Position numbers and translations under genes: made by a program. This document shows positions 1 to 5,484 of a DNA stretch of 6,488 bases, piece after piece. Where the stretch lies: positions 1 to 6,488 of the forward strand of contig JASLES010000152.1 of the NCBI GenBank assembly GCA_030151005.1. Direction: 5' to 3'. A model generated the notes under the pieces. That model was not told where the DNA came from and searched no databases. It saw only the letters and a list, made by a program, of their open reading frames with translations. Position 1 is the first letter of the stretch. Each line of letters opens with the position of its first letter. Origin of the DNA: Silvimonas sp. (GTDB lineage: Bacteria; Pseudomonadota; Gammaproteobacteria; Burkholderiales; Chitinibacteraceae).

Positions 1-618
1 GTGGGGGATGAGGTTTCCATGCGCGCCACGGTGCAATTGGCGCATGAACATGGCGTGCGCATCGGCGCGCACCCCAGCTACCCGGATCGGGAACACTTTG
101 GCCGGCGCACCCTACAGATGCCAGTGGCAGAACTCAAAGCCAGCCTGATCGCGCAGATCAGCGCCCTTGATGCCATTTGTCGGCAAGAAGGCGTCACGCT
201 GGCGTACGTCAAACCGCACGGCATGTTGTACAACGACGCCGCGCGCAACCTGGCGCTGGCTGATCTGGTCATTGATGCAACCCTGGCGGTGCGCCCGGAC
301 CTGGCCATCATGGCGCTGGCAGGCAGTGGCATGGTCGCCCGTTGTCGCGAGCGCGGCGTTGCGGTGATGGAAGAAGCCTTTGTAGACCGCGCCTATGGGG
401 ATGATGGCGCCCTGGTGTCGCGCAGCCAGCCGGGCGCGGTGCTGGAGGATGACACTGCCGCAGTGGCGCAGGCGTTGCGTTTGGTGAATCAGGGCGAAGT
501 GGTCACGCGGTCGGGCAAAGTGTTGAGGTTGCCGGTGGATTCGTTGTGCTTGCATGGCGATACACCCCATGCCGTCGATTTTGCACGCGGACTATATAGC
601 CAGTTGGAAGTTCTTTAG
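1..618 (+). CDS. pxpA: 5-oxoprolinase subunit A (LamB/YcsF family), 5' end outside window
   Basis: This is the LamB/YcsF-family subunit of the ATP-dependent 5-oxoprolinase PxpABC, a cytoplasmic enzyme that opens 5-oxo-L-proline (pyroglutamate) to glutamate. The 205 visible residues carry the family's conserved blocks in order: IGAHPSYPD (about 21-29), KPHGMLYN (71-78), EEAFVDRAY (124-132) and LCLHGDTPHA near the C-terminus (182-191). Family members are usually about 245 residues and begin with a DLNCDLGE-like block, which is absent here. The first visible residues (GDEVSM) align with the segment just after the conserved CGFHAGD motif, so roughly 40 residues lie before base 1 and the GTG at base 1 is an internal valine, not a start. 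The stop is TAG at 616-618. In E. coli pxpA is the last gene after pxpB and pxpC, so those would be expected to the left (inference). No terminator is visible before the next gene. Confidence 0.93.
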   Translation: MGDEVSMRATVQLAHEHGVRIGAHPSYPDREHFGRRTLQMPVAELKASLIAQISALDAICRQEGVTLAYVKPHGMLYNDAARNLALADLVIDATLAVRPDLAIMALAGSGMVARCRERGVAVMEEAFVDRAYGDDGALVSRSQPGAVLEDDTAAVAQALRLVNQGEVVTRSGKVLRLPVDSLCLHGDTPHAVDFARGLYSQLEVL

Positions 619-645
619 ACCAAAAAGTAAATAGTACCAAATGTA

Positions 646-661
646 ATCAACATTAGTTGAT
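646..661. promoter_or_regulatory. Inverted repeat upstream of peptide transporter, possible operator
   Basis: The sequence ATCAAC-ATTA-GTTGAT is a perfect 6-bp inverted repeat with a 4-base spacer. It lies in the AT-rich 102-base gap between pxpA and the transporter gene, 60 bases before the transporter start. Symmetry and position fit a dimeric repressor or activator site, or a short hairpin in the leader. I could not assign a convincing -35/-10 pair next to it: TTGATC at 657-662 overlaps the right arm, but no good -10 follows at the usual distance. The regulatory role is inference. Confidence 0.3.
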
Positions 662-708
662 CGCGCGAAGCGGGTTCAATCCGGACAATCCTTATTGATT
701 CGTCATAC

Positions 709-716
709 AAGGAGAG
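709..716 (+). promoter_or_regulatory. Ribosome binding site of the peptide transporter
   Basis: AAGGAGAG is a near-ideal Shine-Dalgarno sequence, with AAGGAG ending 6 bases before the ATG at 721. It fixes the start of the transporter and predicts efficient translation independent of pxpA. Confidence 0.8.
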
Positions 717-720
717 CCCG

Positions 721-2178
721 ATGGGCAGCGCAGAACACGCTTTAAAGATGCCGGCCGGGGCAGCCCCCCCGGTGCCGGATGAAATTGCGGATGACCACCA
801 GACCCCCGCCCGCCTCAAGGGGCACCCACGTGGTTTGTATCTGTTGTTTGCCACGGAGATGTGGGAGCGCTTTTCCTATTACGGCAATCGCGCGCTGCTG
901 GCGCTGTTTATGGTCCAGGCGCTGGCGTTCGACAAGCAGTTTGCGGCGTCCCTGTACGGCCGCTATACCGGCCTTGTGTATCTGGCCCCGTTGATTGGCG
1001 GTTATGTCGCTGATCGCTGGTGGGGTAACCGCCGCTCCATTTTTGTGGGTGGTGCGCTGATGGCGGCCGGCCAGTTCACGTTGTTTGCTGCGGGTAGCAT
1101 GCTGCAAACCCCATCTACTGCCGTGATGTTGTTCTACTGCGGCCTTGGCCTGATCGTGGCCGGCAATGGTTTCTTCAAACCCAATATTTCCTCGATGGTG
1201 GGGCAGCTTTATACCCAGAACGATGCCCGCAAGGACTCGGCTTATACCATCTTCTATATGGGGATTAACCTTGGGTCGTTTATCGCGCCGCTGATTTGTG
1301 GCTTCCTGGGTGATACCGGTAATGCGGCTGATTTTCGCTGGGGTTTCTTCACCGCAGGCGTAGGCATGCTGCTCTCTCTGGTGGTGTTTGGCTTCTTTCA
1401 CAAACGCTATCTGGTTTCGCCCACGGGGGCCCCGGTGGGTCTTGCCCCCAAGGCCGCTGCCGCGCAACAGGCCGCCCGGGACAACGCACCGCTGACCCGC
1501 CAGGACATTGATCGCATGATCGTGATCGGTGTGATCTCGTTCTTTGTGATTTTCTTCTGGTCTGCATTTGAACAGGCCGGGGTATCGCTTACCTTCTTTG
1601 CAGAAGAAGCGACCAATCGCCAATTGTTTGGCTTTACCATTCCGGCATCCTGGTTCCAGTCGCTGAACCCGGTGTTCGTGCTGATCTTTGCGCCGGTGCT
1701 GGCGCAACTGTGGACCGCGCTGGGCCGCCGCAACAAAGAGCCGAGTTCGCCCACCAAAATGGCGTGGGGCTTGATCTTGCTGGCCGTGGGCTATCTGATC
1801 ATTGGCTTTGGCGTGAAAGACATGTCGGCCACTGCCAAGGCCAGCATGATCTGGCTGACCGCCATGTACCTGATGCACACGCTGGGTGAGTTGTGTCTGT
1901 CGCCCATTGGTTTGTCGCTGGTCAATAAACTGGCCCCTGCGCGCTTTGGCTCACTCATGATGGCCGTGTGGTTTACCGCCAATGCAGCGGCTAACTGGTT
2001 TGCCGGTGTGCTGGCCACCTTCTACCCGGAAGCTGGCCGTACCCCGGTGTTCCTGGGTTACCAGATCACCGGTCTGCATGAATTCTTCATGCTGTTTGTG
2101 GCCATGGCCTTCGTGGCCGGGGCAATCTTGCTGGCCTTGAAGCGCCCACTGCAAAAGATGATGCACAGCGTGCGTTAA
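721..2178 (+). CDS. POT/PTR2-family proton-dependent oligopeptide transporter
   Basis: This 485-residue inner-membrane protein belongs to the POT (PTR2) branch of the major facilitator superfamily, which imports di- and tripeptides with protons. Family hallmarks are visible: the proton-coupling ExxER motif at residues 46-50 continuing as FSYYG; the PTR2 signature GGYVADRWWGNRRS at 93-106; FFKPN with the conserved lysine at 153; FYMGINLG at 178-185; FEQAG with Glu284; and GELCLSPIGLS with Glu390. In structurally studied POT proteins the equivalent lysine and glutamates take part in substrate binding and proton coupling. Strongly hydrophobic segments along the chain fit the usual 12-14 helices, and a hydrophilic loop at about 230-262 separates the two halves. 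The N-terminus carries about 35 polar, Pro/Ala-rich residues before the first helix. The start is set by the strong ribosome binding site at 709-716, and a terminator follows the stop. Exact peptide preference cannot be read from the sequence. Confidence 0.95.
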   Translation: MGSAEHALKMPAGAAPPVPDEIADDHQTPARLKGHPRGLYLLFATEMWERFSYYGNRALLALFMVQALAFDKQFAASLYGRYTGLVYLAPLIGGYVADRWWGNRRSIFVGGALMAAGQFTLFAAGSMLQTPSTAVMLFYCGLGLIVAGNGFFKPNISSMVGQLYTQNDARKDSAYTIFYMGINLGSFIAPLICGFLGDTGNAADFRWGFFTAGVGMLLSLVVFGFFHKRYLVSPTGAPVGLAPKAAAAQQAARDNAPLTRQDIDRMIVIGVISFFVIFFWSAFEQAGVSLTFFAEEATNRQLFGFTIPASWFQSLNPVFVLIFAPVLAQLWTALGRRNKEPSSPTKMAWGLILLAVGYLIIGFGVKDMSATAKASMIWLTAMYLMHTLGELCLSPIGLSLVNKLAPARFGSLMMAVWFTANAAANWFAGVLATFYPEAGRTPVFLGYQITGLHEFFMLFVAMAFVAGAILLALKRPLQKMMHSVR

Positions 2179-2204
2179 ACGCGCTGGCGTTGTTGTGCGC
2201 AGTT

Positions 2205-2238
2205 AAAGCCCGCCCGGTACTGTACCGTGGCGGGCTTT
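2205..2238 (+). terminator. Intrinsic terminator after the peptide transporter
   Basis: AAAGCCCGCC (2205-2214) pairs perfectly with GGCGGGCTTT (2229-2238). The loop can fold further through CGGTA/TACCG (2215-2219 and 2223-2227), giving a long hairpin with one unpaired T at 2228. The tail TTTGTGTTGTG is T-rich but interrupted. It begins 26 bases after the transporter stop codon. The A-tract on the 5' side means it could also work weakly in the other direction. Confidence 0.8.
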
Positions 2239-2407
2239 GTGTTGTGTGAAGGCAACAACTATTGCTGACTAGATGGGAAAGCGTGCCGTTTGCGCTGTGA
2301 AAAGTGAAGCCGCGTGCAATCCAGGCTACATTGAGGGTGTTGGTGCGTCGCAATATCAGCCCCGACCATGCCTCTTACCCGCACAATCAGTTTGTTGTCT
2401 GACCATC

Positions 2408-2779
2408 ATGCGTATCTTTGCAATTGAAGTCTTCAGGGATGGCGGTTCCATTGAGTTTACGCTGGAAAAAAACGGAACCGAACGTCACGTCTGGCTGGAA
2501 ACCCCCATCTACGGCGAGCCACGCACGCTGCTGATCAACTCTACGTTGATGAAACAGGGCTGCGCAGAGGTGGCCGAGCTGCTGGCCGATATGGATCACT
2601 GGTGGGCAGAACTACCGGAGAAAATGCGGGCGCTGGTCGATGAGATCATGGCCGAACAAAGCCCCGACCCGACCGCAGAACTGGCCGATGCCATAGACTT
2701 CACCCGCGTGGTGCATGTCCACAACTATGTGCTGGCCAATTACAGCGATCTGGCTGCTGCGCCGCCGGCCGACCAATAG
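2408..2779 (+). CDS. Small acidic protein of unknown function
   Basis: I do not recognise this 123-residue protein. It begins MRIFAIEVFRDGG, has an apparent beta-rich N-terminal part (EFTLE, HVWLETP, TLLINST), then a charged helical middle (about 49-83, with DMDHWWAELPEKM) and an Ala/Pro-rich C-terminal tail. It has no signal peptide, no membrane segment and no cysteine apart from Cys52, and it is clearly acidic. The frame stays open upstream to an ATG at 2273, but that stretch translates to a cysteine-rich, low-plausibility peptide, so I place the start at 2408. Neither start has a good Shine-Dalgarno sequence, which lowers certainty about the exact N-terminus. The gene follows the transporter terminator, so it is probably transcribed separately, and it converges with the next gene only 11 bases away. 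Confidence 0.7.
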   Translation: MRIFAIEVFRDGGSIEFTLEKNGTERHVWLETPIYGEPRTLLINSTLMKQGCAEVAELLADMDHWWAELPEKMRALVDEIMAEQSPDPTAELADAIDFTRVVHVHNYVLANYSDLAAAPPADQ

Positions 2780-2790
2780 CGCCCCTGCGT

Positions 2791-3048
2791 TTAGCGCCAG
2801 CAAAAGGTGGAATGCTGGCAGCGTTTTTTGGTCGATTTGCTGGTCTGACTCTTTGCGCTCTTAGTGCTCTTTTTGGTTGATTGAGTTGGGGACGCAGCGG
2901 CTTGTTTCTTCGGTGTGGCTTTGTTGTCTGGTGCGTCCGCCGGGCGCTGGGCGCGGGCGTGATCGGTTTCGTATGCAGAATTTGTCGCCGCGTTGCCAAA
3001 CGCCGCATTCAGGGCCAGTAGCAGACCCACAATCCAGATCTTGTTCAT
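2791..3048 (-). CDS. Small secreted lysine-rich protein with C-terminal cysteine pair
   Basis: This 85-residue protein starts MNKIWIVGLLLALNAAFGNA, a textbook Sec signal peptide with likely cleavage after residue 20 (GNA before ATNS), so the product should reach the periplasm or beyond. The mature part is low-complexity: a short polar stretch, then a basic Lys/Ser/Thr/Ala region with repeats of the STKK, STK and SAK type (about 47-75), ending in CQHSTFCWR, where two cysteines five residues apart could form a disulfide. The ATG is chosen because AAGGAAA lies at 3055-3061, seven bases upstream on the minus strand; an earlier in-frame ATG at 3072 would put eight charged residues before the signal and has no such site. 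A terminator separates it from the permease upstream, so it probably has its own promoter. I do not recognise a family. Lysine-rich tails of this kind could bind nucleic acid, phosphate polymers or the cell envelope, but nothing here decides that. Confidence 0.7.
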   Translation of the reverse strand: MNKIWIVGLLLALNAAFGNAATNSAYETDHARAQRPADAPDNKATPKKQAAASPTQSTKKSTKSAKSQTSKSTKKRCQHSTFCWR

Positions 3049-3075
3049 GTGCAATTTCCTTGGTTCTGGCAAAAC

Positions 3076-3103
3076 GCCGGGGTCTGAATGTACGTACCCC
3101 GGC
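3076..3103 (-). terminator. Intrinsic terminator after the ABC permease gene
   Basis: On the minus strand GCCGGGGT (3103-3096) pairs perfectly with ACCCCGGC (3083-3076) across a 12-base loop, followed by GTTTTGCC. The stem is GC-rich with a short T-run and starts about 32 bases after the permease stop. It lies before the ribosome binding site of the lysine-rich protein gene, so it should end the transporter transcript. Confidence 0.65.
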
Positions 3104-3135
3104 CCAGTGCGGAAATTGCGTTCAGTCTGAAAATG

Positions 3136-3813
3136 CTAGCGCGCGATTGTCCGGTTCAGGCGCGCTTCCAGCCAGCGCTGGACTTGTTCAAATGCCAGAC
3201 TCAGGCACCAGTAAATGGCACCGGCAGCCAGATACAGCGGAAAAGGCTGGAACGTGGTGGAAATGACTTCTTTGGTCGCCAGCATCAGTTCGGTCACGGC
3301 AATCACAGAAACCAGCGACGTATCCTTGATCAGGCTGATCAGACTGTTGGACAGACTGGGCACCGCCAGCCGCAGCGCTTGCGGCCAGACCACAAAGCGC
3401 AGCGTTTGCATGTGCGACATGCCCTGGCTGAACGCGGCTTCCCACTGACCCCGGTCCACGCCATTGATGCTGCCGCGAATGGTCTCGGACAAATACGCGC
3501 CCACGTTCAGGCTGAGCGCCAGAATGCCCGCGCTGATCGGATCAAACTGGATGCCGACGGCAGGCAGACCGTAATAGATGATGAAAATCTGCACTAGCAA
3601 GGGTGTGCCACGCATGCAGCTCACATAAATGGCGGCAGGCCAGTTGAGAACGCGCCAGTCAGAGAGCCGCAACAGGGCCACAACGCCGCCGACTGCCAGC
3701 CCGCCAATCATGGCGCTGACGGCAAACAGCAAGGTGTAGCCAGTGCCCTTGAGCAAATAAGGCCAGGCCGTCTGCAGCAGATTGATCACGTCGCCCAAAA
3801 TGTTTTCTCCCAT
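3136..3813 (-). CDS. Polar amino acid ABC transporter permease, TcyL/YecS-like
   Basis: This 225-residue inner-membrane permease belongs to the HisM/GlnP family of amino acid importers. Visible features are the N-terminal hydrophobic helices, the conserved RGTPLL segment at 68-73, IYYGLP at 79-84, and the cytoplasmic EAA loop that docks the ATPase (GQWEAA with Glu125, Gly131 and WPQA at 143-146), followed by SNSLISLIKDTSL at 155-167. From memory it resembles the E. coli cystine permease TcyL (YecS), including the segments YYGLPxxGIxxDPI, GQWEAA, LSNSxISLxKDTSL and YLAAxxIYW. Cystine or a related polar amino acid is therefore a reasonable substrate, though specificity rests mainly with the binding protein. 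The start ATG follows AGGGGG at normal spacing, but that site lies inside a hairpin. The gene follows the binding-protein gene by 93 bases, and no ATPase gene is adjacent. The length is normal for a family whose members often form homodimers. Confidence 0.93.
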   Translation of the reverse strand: MGENILGDVINLLQTAWPYLLKGTGYTLLFAVSAMIGGLAVGGVVALLRLSDWRVLNWPAAIYVSCMRGTPLLVQIFIIYYGLPAVGIQFDPISAGILALSLNVGAYLSETIRGSINGVDRGQWEAAFSQGMSHMQTLRFVVWPQALRLAVPSLSNSLISLIKDTSLVSVIAVTELMLATKEVISTTFQPFPLYLAAGAIYWCLSLAFEQVQRWLEARLNRTIAR

Positions 3814-3816
3814 GCA

Positions 3817-3843
3817 AAACCCCCTGCGCAGGGCAGGGGGTTT
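3817..3843 (-). promoter_or_regulatory. Hairpin over permease ribosome binding site; attenuator or terminator
   Basis: On the minus strand AAACCCCCTGC (3843-3833) pairs perfectly with GCAGGGGGTTT (3827-3817) across a 5-base loop. The 3' arm ends three bases before the permease ATG and contains its only Shine-Dalgarno candidate (AGGGG, 3825-3821). The stem is followed by TTTTGC, so it also resembles an intrinsic terminator with a short T-run. Either reading predicts lower permease than binding-protein output, the usual stoichiometry of ABC importers. The structure is seen directly; the regulatory role is inferred. Confidence 0.6.
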
Positions 3844-3860
3844 GAAGATGTTCTCCGGCC

Positions 3861-3866
3861 ATTATA
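3861..3866 (-). promoter_or_regulatory. Possible internal promoter for the permease (-10 box)
   Basis: A perfect consensus TATAAT lies on the minus strand in the gap between the binding-protein and permease genes. Transcription would begin near 3854, giving a leader of about 41 bases made up almost wholly of the hairpin at 3817-3843. No good -35 hexamer lies 16-18 bases upstream (the region reads CGGTTCC), so this is only a candidate. Confidence 0.3.
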
Positions 3867-3906
3867 AAACATGCGTGCCGGTGGAACCGTGTTGCGTCAG
3901 TGGCGC

Positions 3907-4686
3907 TCAGGCACCCGGGGCACGGCTGACGTCGCGGCCAAAATATTTTTGCGAGATCCGGGCGTAAGTGCCATCCGCCTTGATATCTGCCAGTGCCTTG
4001 TTCAGCGCAGCCTTGAACTTGGGGTTGTTTTTGGTAAACGGAATACCGTTGCTGGAGGCCTCGCCCACCGCTGCGCCGGGCTTGAGCGGCAGGTTGGTTT
4101 TCTTGATCAGGTACGGAATCATCAAAGTATCGTTCAACGCAGCGTCAATGCGGCTCAGCGCCAGATCCTGCAGGTACTCTTGCTCGCCCGGGTAGGTTTT
4201 GACGTCTACACCGGCCACAGCGCGGGCCATGTCCGCGTAGTTGGTACCCTGGCCGACACCCAGCTTCAGCCCCTTAAGATCATTCAGGCTTTTCAGGCTG
4301 CGCGTCTCGTTCTTGCGCACCACCAGTTGGGCCTGCGACAGCACATACGGGTCGCTGAAATCAAACGCCTCCTGGCGCTTGGGCGTAATTCCGACCTGAT
4401 TGATGATCACGTCGTATTTGCCGGCTTGCAGACCCGCCAGAATGCCACTCCATTCAGTGGTGGTGAATTCTGCTTTCACGCCCAGCTTTTGTGCCAGGGC
4501 ATTGGCGATCTCTACATCAAAGCCGGTCAGTTGTCCGTTTTCCCGGTAATTGAACGGCGGATAGGTGCCTTCGAGTGCAACCTTGAGCGTGCCACGTTGT
4601 TTTACCGTATCGAGCAAATCTGTTGCACTTGCGGTAAAGGCGACAAATCCAAGCACACTGGCGATAAGCAGCTTGCGCATATTCAT
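3907..4686 (-). CDS. Family 3 amino acid-binding protein, cystine-binding FliY/TcyJ-like
   Basis: This 259-residue periplasmic protein captures a polar amino acid and delivers it to the permease encoded downstream. It has a Sec signal peptide (MNMRKLL followed by a hydrophobic core, probable cleavage after ASA at residue 21) and no lipobox cysteine. The mature part shows the family 3 architecture: GTLKVALEGTYPPF at 32-45, the signature GFDVEIANALAQ at 55-66, DVIINQVGIT at 92-101, DFSDPY at 109-114, the DLKGLKLGVGQGTNY hinge region at 136-150, and DGTYARISQKYFG near the C-terminus. From memory these match E. coli FliY (TcyJ), including LEGTYPPF, INQV and GLGTNY, so cystine is the favoured ligand, though this is inference. 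The first ATG is preferred because AAGGA at 4695-4699 stands 8 bases before it; the second ATG at 4680 is 14 bases away. It should be the first gene of the transcript, with its promoter in 4700-4900, where I could not identify clear hexamers. Confidence 0.93.
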   Translation of the reverse strand: MNMRKLLIASVLGFVAFTASATDLLDTVKQRGTLKVALEGTYPPFNYRENGQLTGFDVEIANALAQKLGVKAEFTTTEWSGILAGLQAGKYDVIINQVGITPKRQEAFDFSDPYVLSQAQLVVRKNETRSLKSLNDLKGLKLGVGQGTNYADMARAVAGVDVKTYPGEQEYLQDLALSRIDAALNDTLMIPYLIKKTNLPLKPGAAVGEASSNGIPFTKNNPKFKAALNKALADIKADGTYARISQKYFGRDVSRAPGA

Positions 4687-4691
4687 ATTAC

Positions 4692-4699
4692 TTTTCCTT
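4692..4699 (-). promoter_or_regulatory. Ribosome binding site of the binding-protein gene
   Basis: On the minus strand this reads AAGGAAAA. Its spacing favours the ATG ending at 4686 over the second ATG six bases downstream. Confidence 0.65.
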
Positions 4700-4832
4700 A
4701 TAATGAAACAACTGGAACTTCTGGCACAGCTATTTAAAGTAAGGGTTGGCGTGGCGTATGCCTATCAGGAATATCGGCAATCAACTTACAAAAAACGATT
4801 GCGGTTCCAGTGGGGCGCGCTACTGTGAAAAC

Positions 4833-4852
4833 TGTCAGGTTTGGGGCTGACA
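4833..4852. repeat. Inverted repeat between divergent genes, possible operator
   Basis: TGTCAG (4833-4838) and CTGACA (4847-4852) form a perfect 6-bp inverted repeat with an 8-base spacer. It lies in the 217-base gap between the divergent binding-protein gene and the 149-residue protein gene. Related GCTGA cores recur at 4865-4869 and 4882-4886 on the plus strand. The spacing fits a dimeric regulator site or a leader hairpin for the rightward gene; neither is established. Confidence 0.25.
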
Positions 4853-4903
4853 CCAGAAGGCTAGGCTGATATTTCTGCCGAGCTGACTGGGGGGAAGGCC
4901 GCA

Positions 4904-5353
4904 ATGAGATATCAAATCATTCCTGTATATGCCGAAGGTGGCAAACAAACCGACGAGATAGGTTGGGTGGTTATCAACCCCGCCGGTTTCCGGGTGTCCA
5001 TTGTGTATAGCGTAGATGCGCTGTGGCTGGCAGAGCGCCAATGTGATTTTCTGCAGGCCGAGCTGGAGCAGGTGACCGATATTGCCCGTCACCTGGACAA
5101 GACCATGGCGCTCAATACCAGCGGGCGTTTTCCTGGGGTGGTGCTGGGCGTCTACGACAAACACGTGCTGATTGATGCGGGGCAGGGCGAGGCATGGGCC
5201 GTTGAGGTCTTTCTGCTCAATCAGGCCGGCATTACCCTCAGAGAGAACGACCGGGTGAAGCTGGCTTATATCGATGGCTACATGATCGATCTGGCACCAC
5301 CGATGAGCGGCAATGCATGGTCGCCGTCGGCACCCTCGATGCGGGCGTTCTGA
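4904..5353 (+). CDS. Protein of unknown function, possible C-terminal small beta-barrel
   Basis: I do not recognise this 149-residue protein. It lacks a signal peptide and membrane segments and is mildly acidic. The N-terminal part alternates strand-like stretches (YQIIPVYA, IGWVVINPAGFRVSIVYS, residues 3-36) with a charged helix (about 38-68, LWLAERQCDFLQAELEQV). The second half, from about residue 76 to 131, reads as short beta strands separated by turns (GVVLGVYDKHVLIDAG, AWAVEVFLL, NDRVKLAYIDGYMIDLA). This suggests a small SH3- or OB-like barrel, but only as a judgement by eye. The tail after 131 is Ser/Pro-rich. GGGGAAGG at 4891-4898 is a good ribosome binding site five bases before the ATG. 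The gene stands alone: divergent from the ABC pair and convergent with the AraC-type regulator 131 bases downstream. Confidence 0.75.
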   Translation: MRYQIIPVYAEGGKQTDEIGWVVINPAGFRVSIVYSVDALWLAERQCDFLQAELEQVTDIARHLDKTMALNTSGRFPGVVLGVYDKHVLIDAGQGEAWAVEVFLLNQAGITLRENDRVKLAYIDGYMIDLAPPMSGNAWSPSAPSMRAF

Positions 5354-5422
5354 CGATAATTGTCAGATTTATCCGGCAAAATGCGTTGGCGGGGCTGTCG
5401 CGTTGTTGGTCCTCGTTGCTAC

Positions 5423-5451
5423 TGCCGCCTGGAACCACCTCTGCGGCGGCA
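5423..5451. repeat. GC-rich hairpin between convergent genes
   Basis: TGCCGCC (5423-5429) pairs with GGCGGCA (5445-5451) across a 15-base loop. It sits in the 131-base gap between two convergent genes, where terminators are expected, but neither strand has a T-run after the stem. It is therefore at best a weak or Rho-assisted terminator. Confidence 0.3.
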
Positions 5452-5484
5452 AGCCTGCCAGAACGGGCCTCATCTGGGCGTAGT

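Noticed and set aside
1..3. GTG at base 1 as the start codon of pxpA
   Set aside because: The conserved N-terminal blocks of the family are missing and the first residues align internally, so the gene continues to the left of the window.
742..1878. Long minus-strand open frame (378 residues) opposite the peptide transporter
   Set aside because: It lies wholly within the coding part of a well-recognised transporter, its translation is rich in His, Gln and Arg with no family features, and it has no supporting ribosome binding site. It is a reverse-strand shadow of high-GC coding sequence.
2273..2407. N-terminal extension of the 123-residue protein from ATG 2273
   Set aside because: The extension translates to a cysteine-rich, irregular peptide, has no ribosome binding site, and composition changes at 2408 to plausible coding sequence.
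4699..4704. TATAAT on the plus strand as a promoter for the gene at 4904
   Set aside because: It overlaps the minus-strand ribosome binding site, has no -35 at a suitable distance, and would give a leader of nearly 200 bases.
3871..4737. Long plus-strand open frame (288 residues) opposite the binding-protein gene
   Set aside because: The minus-strand frame is an unmistakable family 3 binding protein; the plus-strand translation has no recognisable domain and matches codon mirroring.
5350..5366. CTGAC/GTCAG hairpin over the stop of the 149-residue protein gene
   Set aside because: The 5-bp stem has an AT-rich 7-base loop and no T-run, too weak to call as a terminator.
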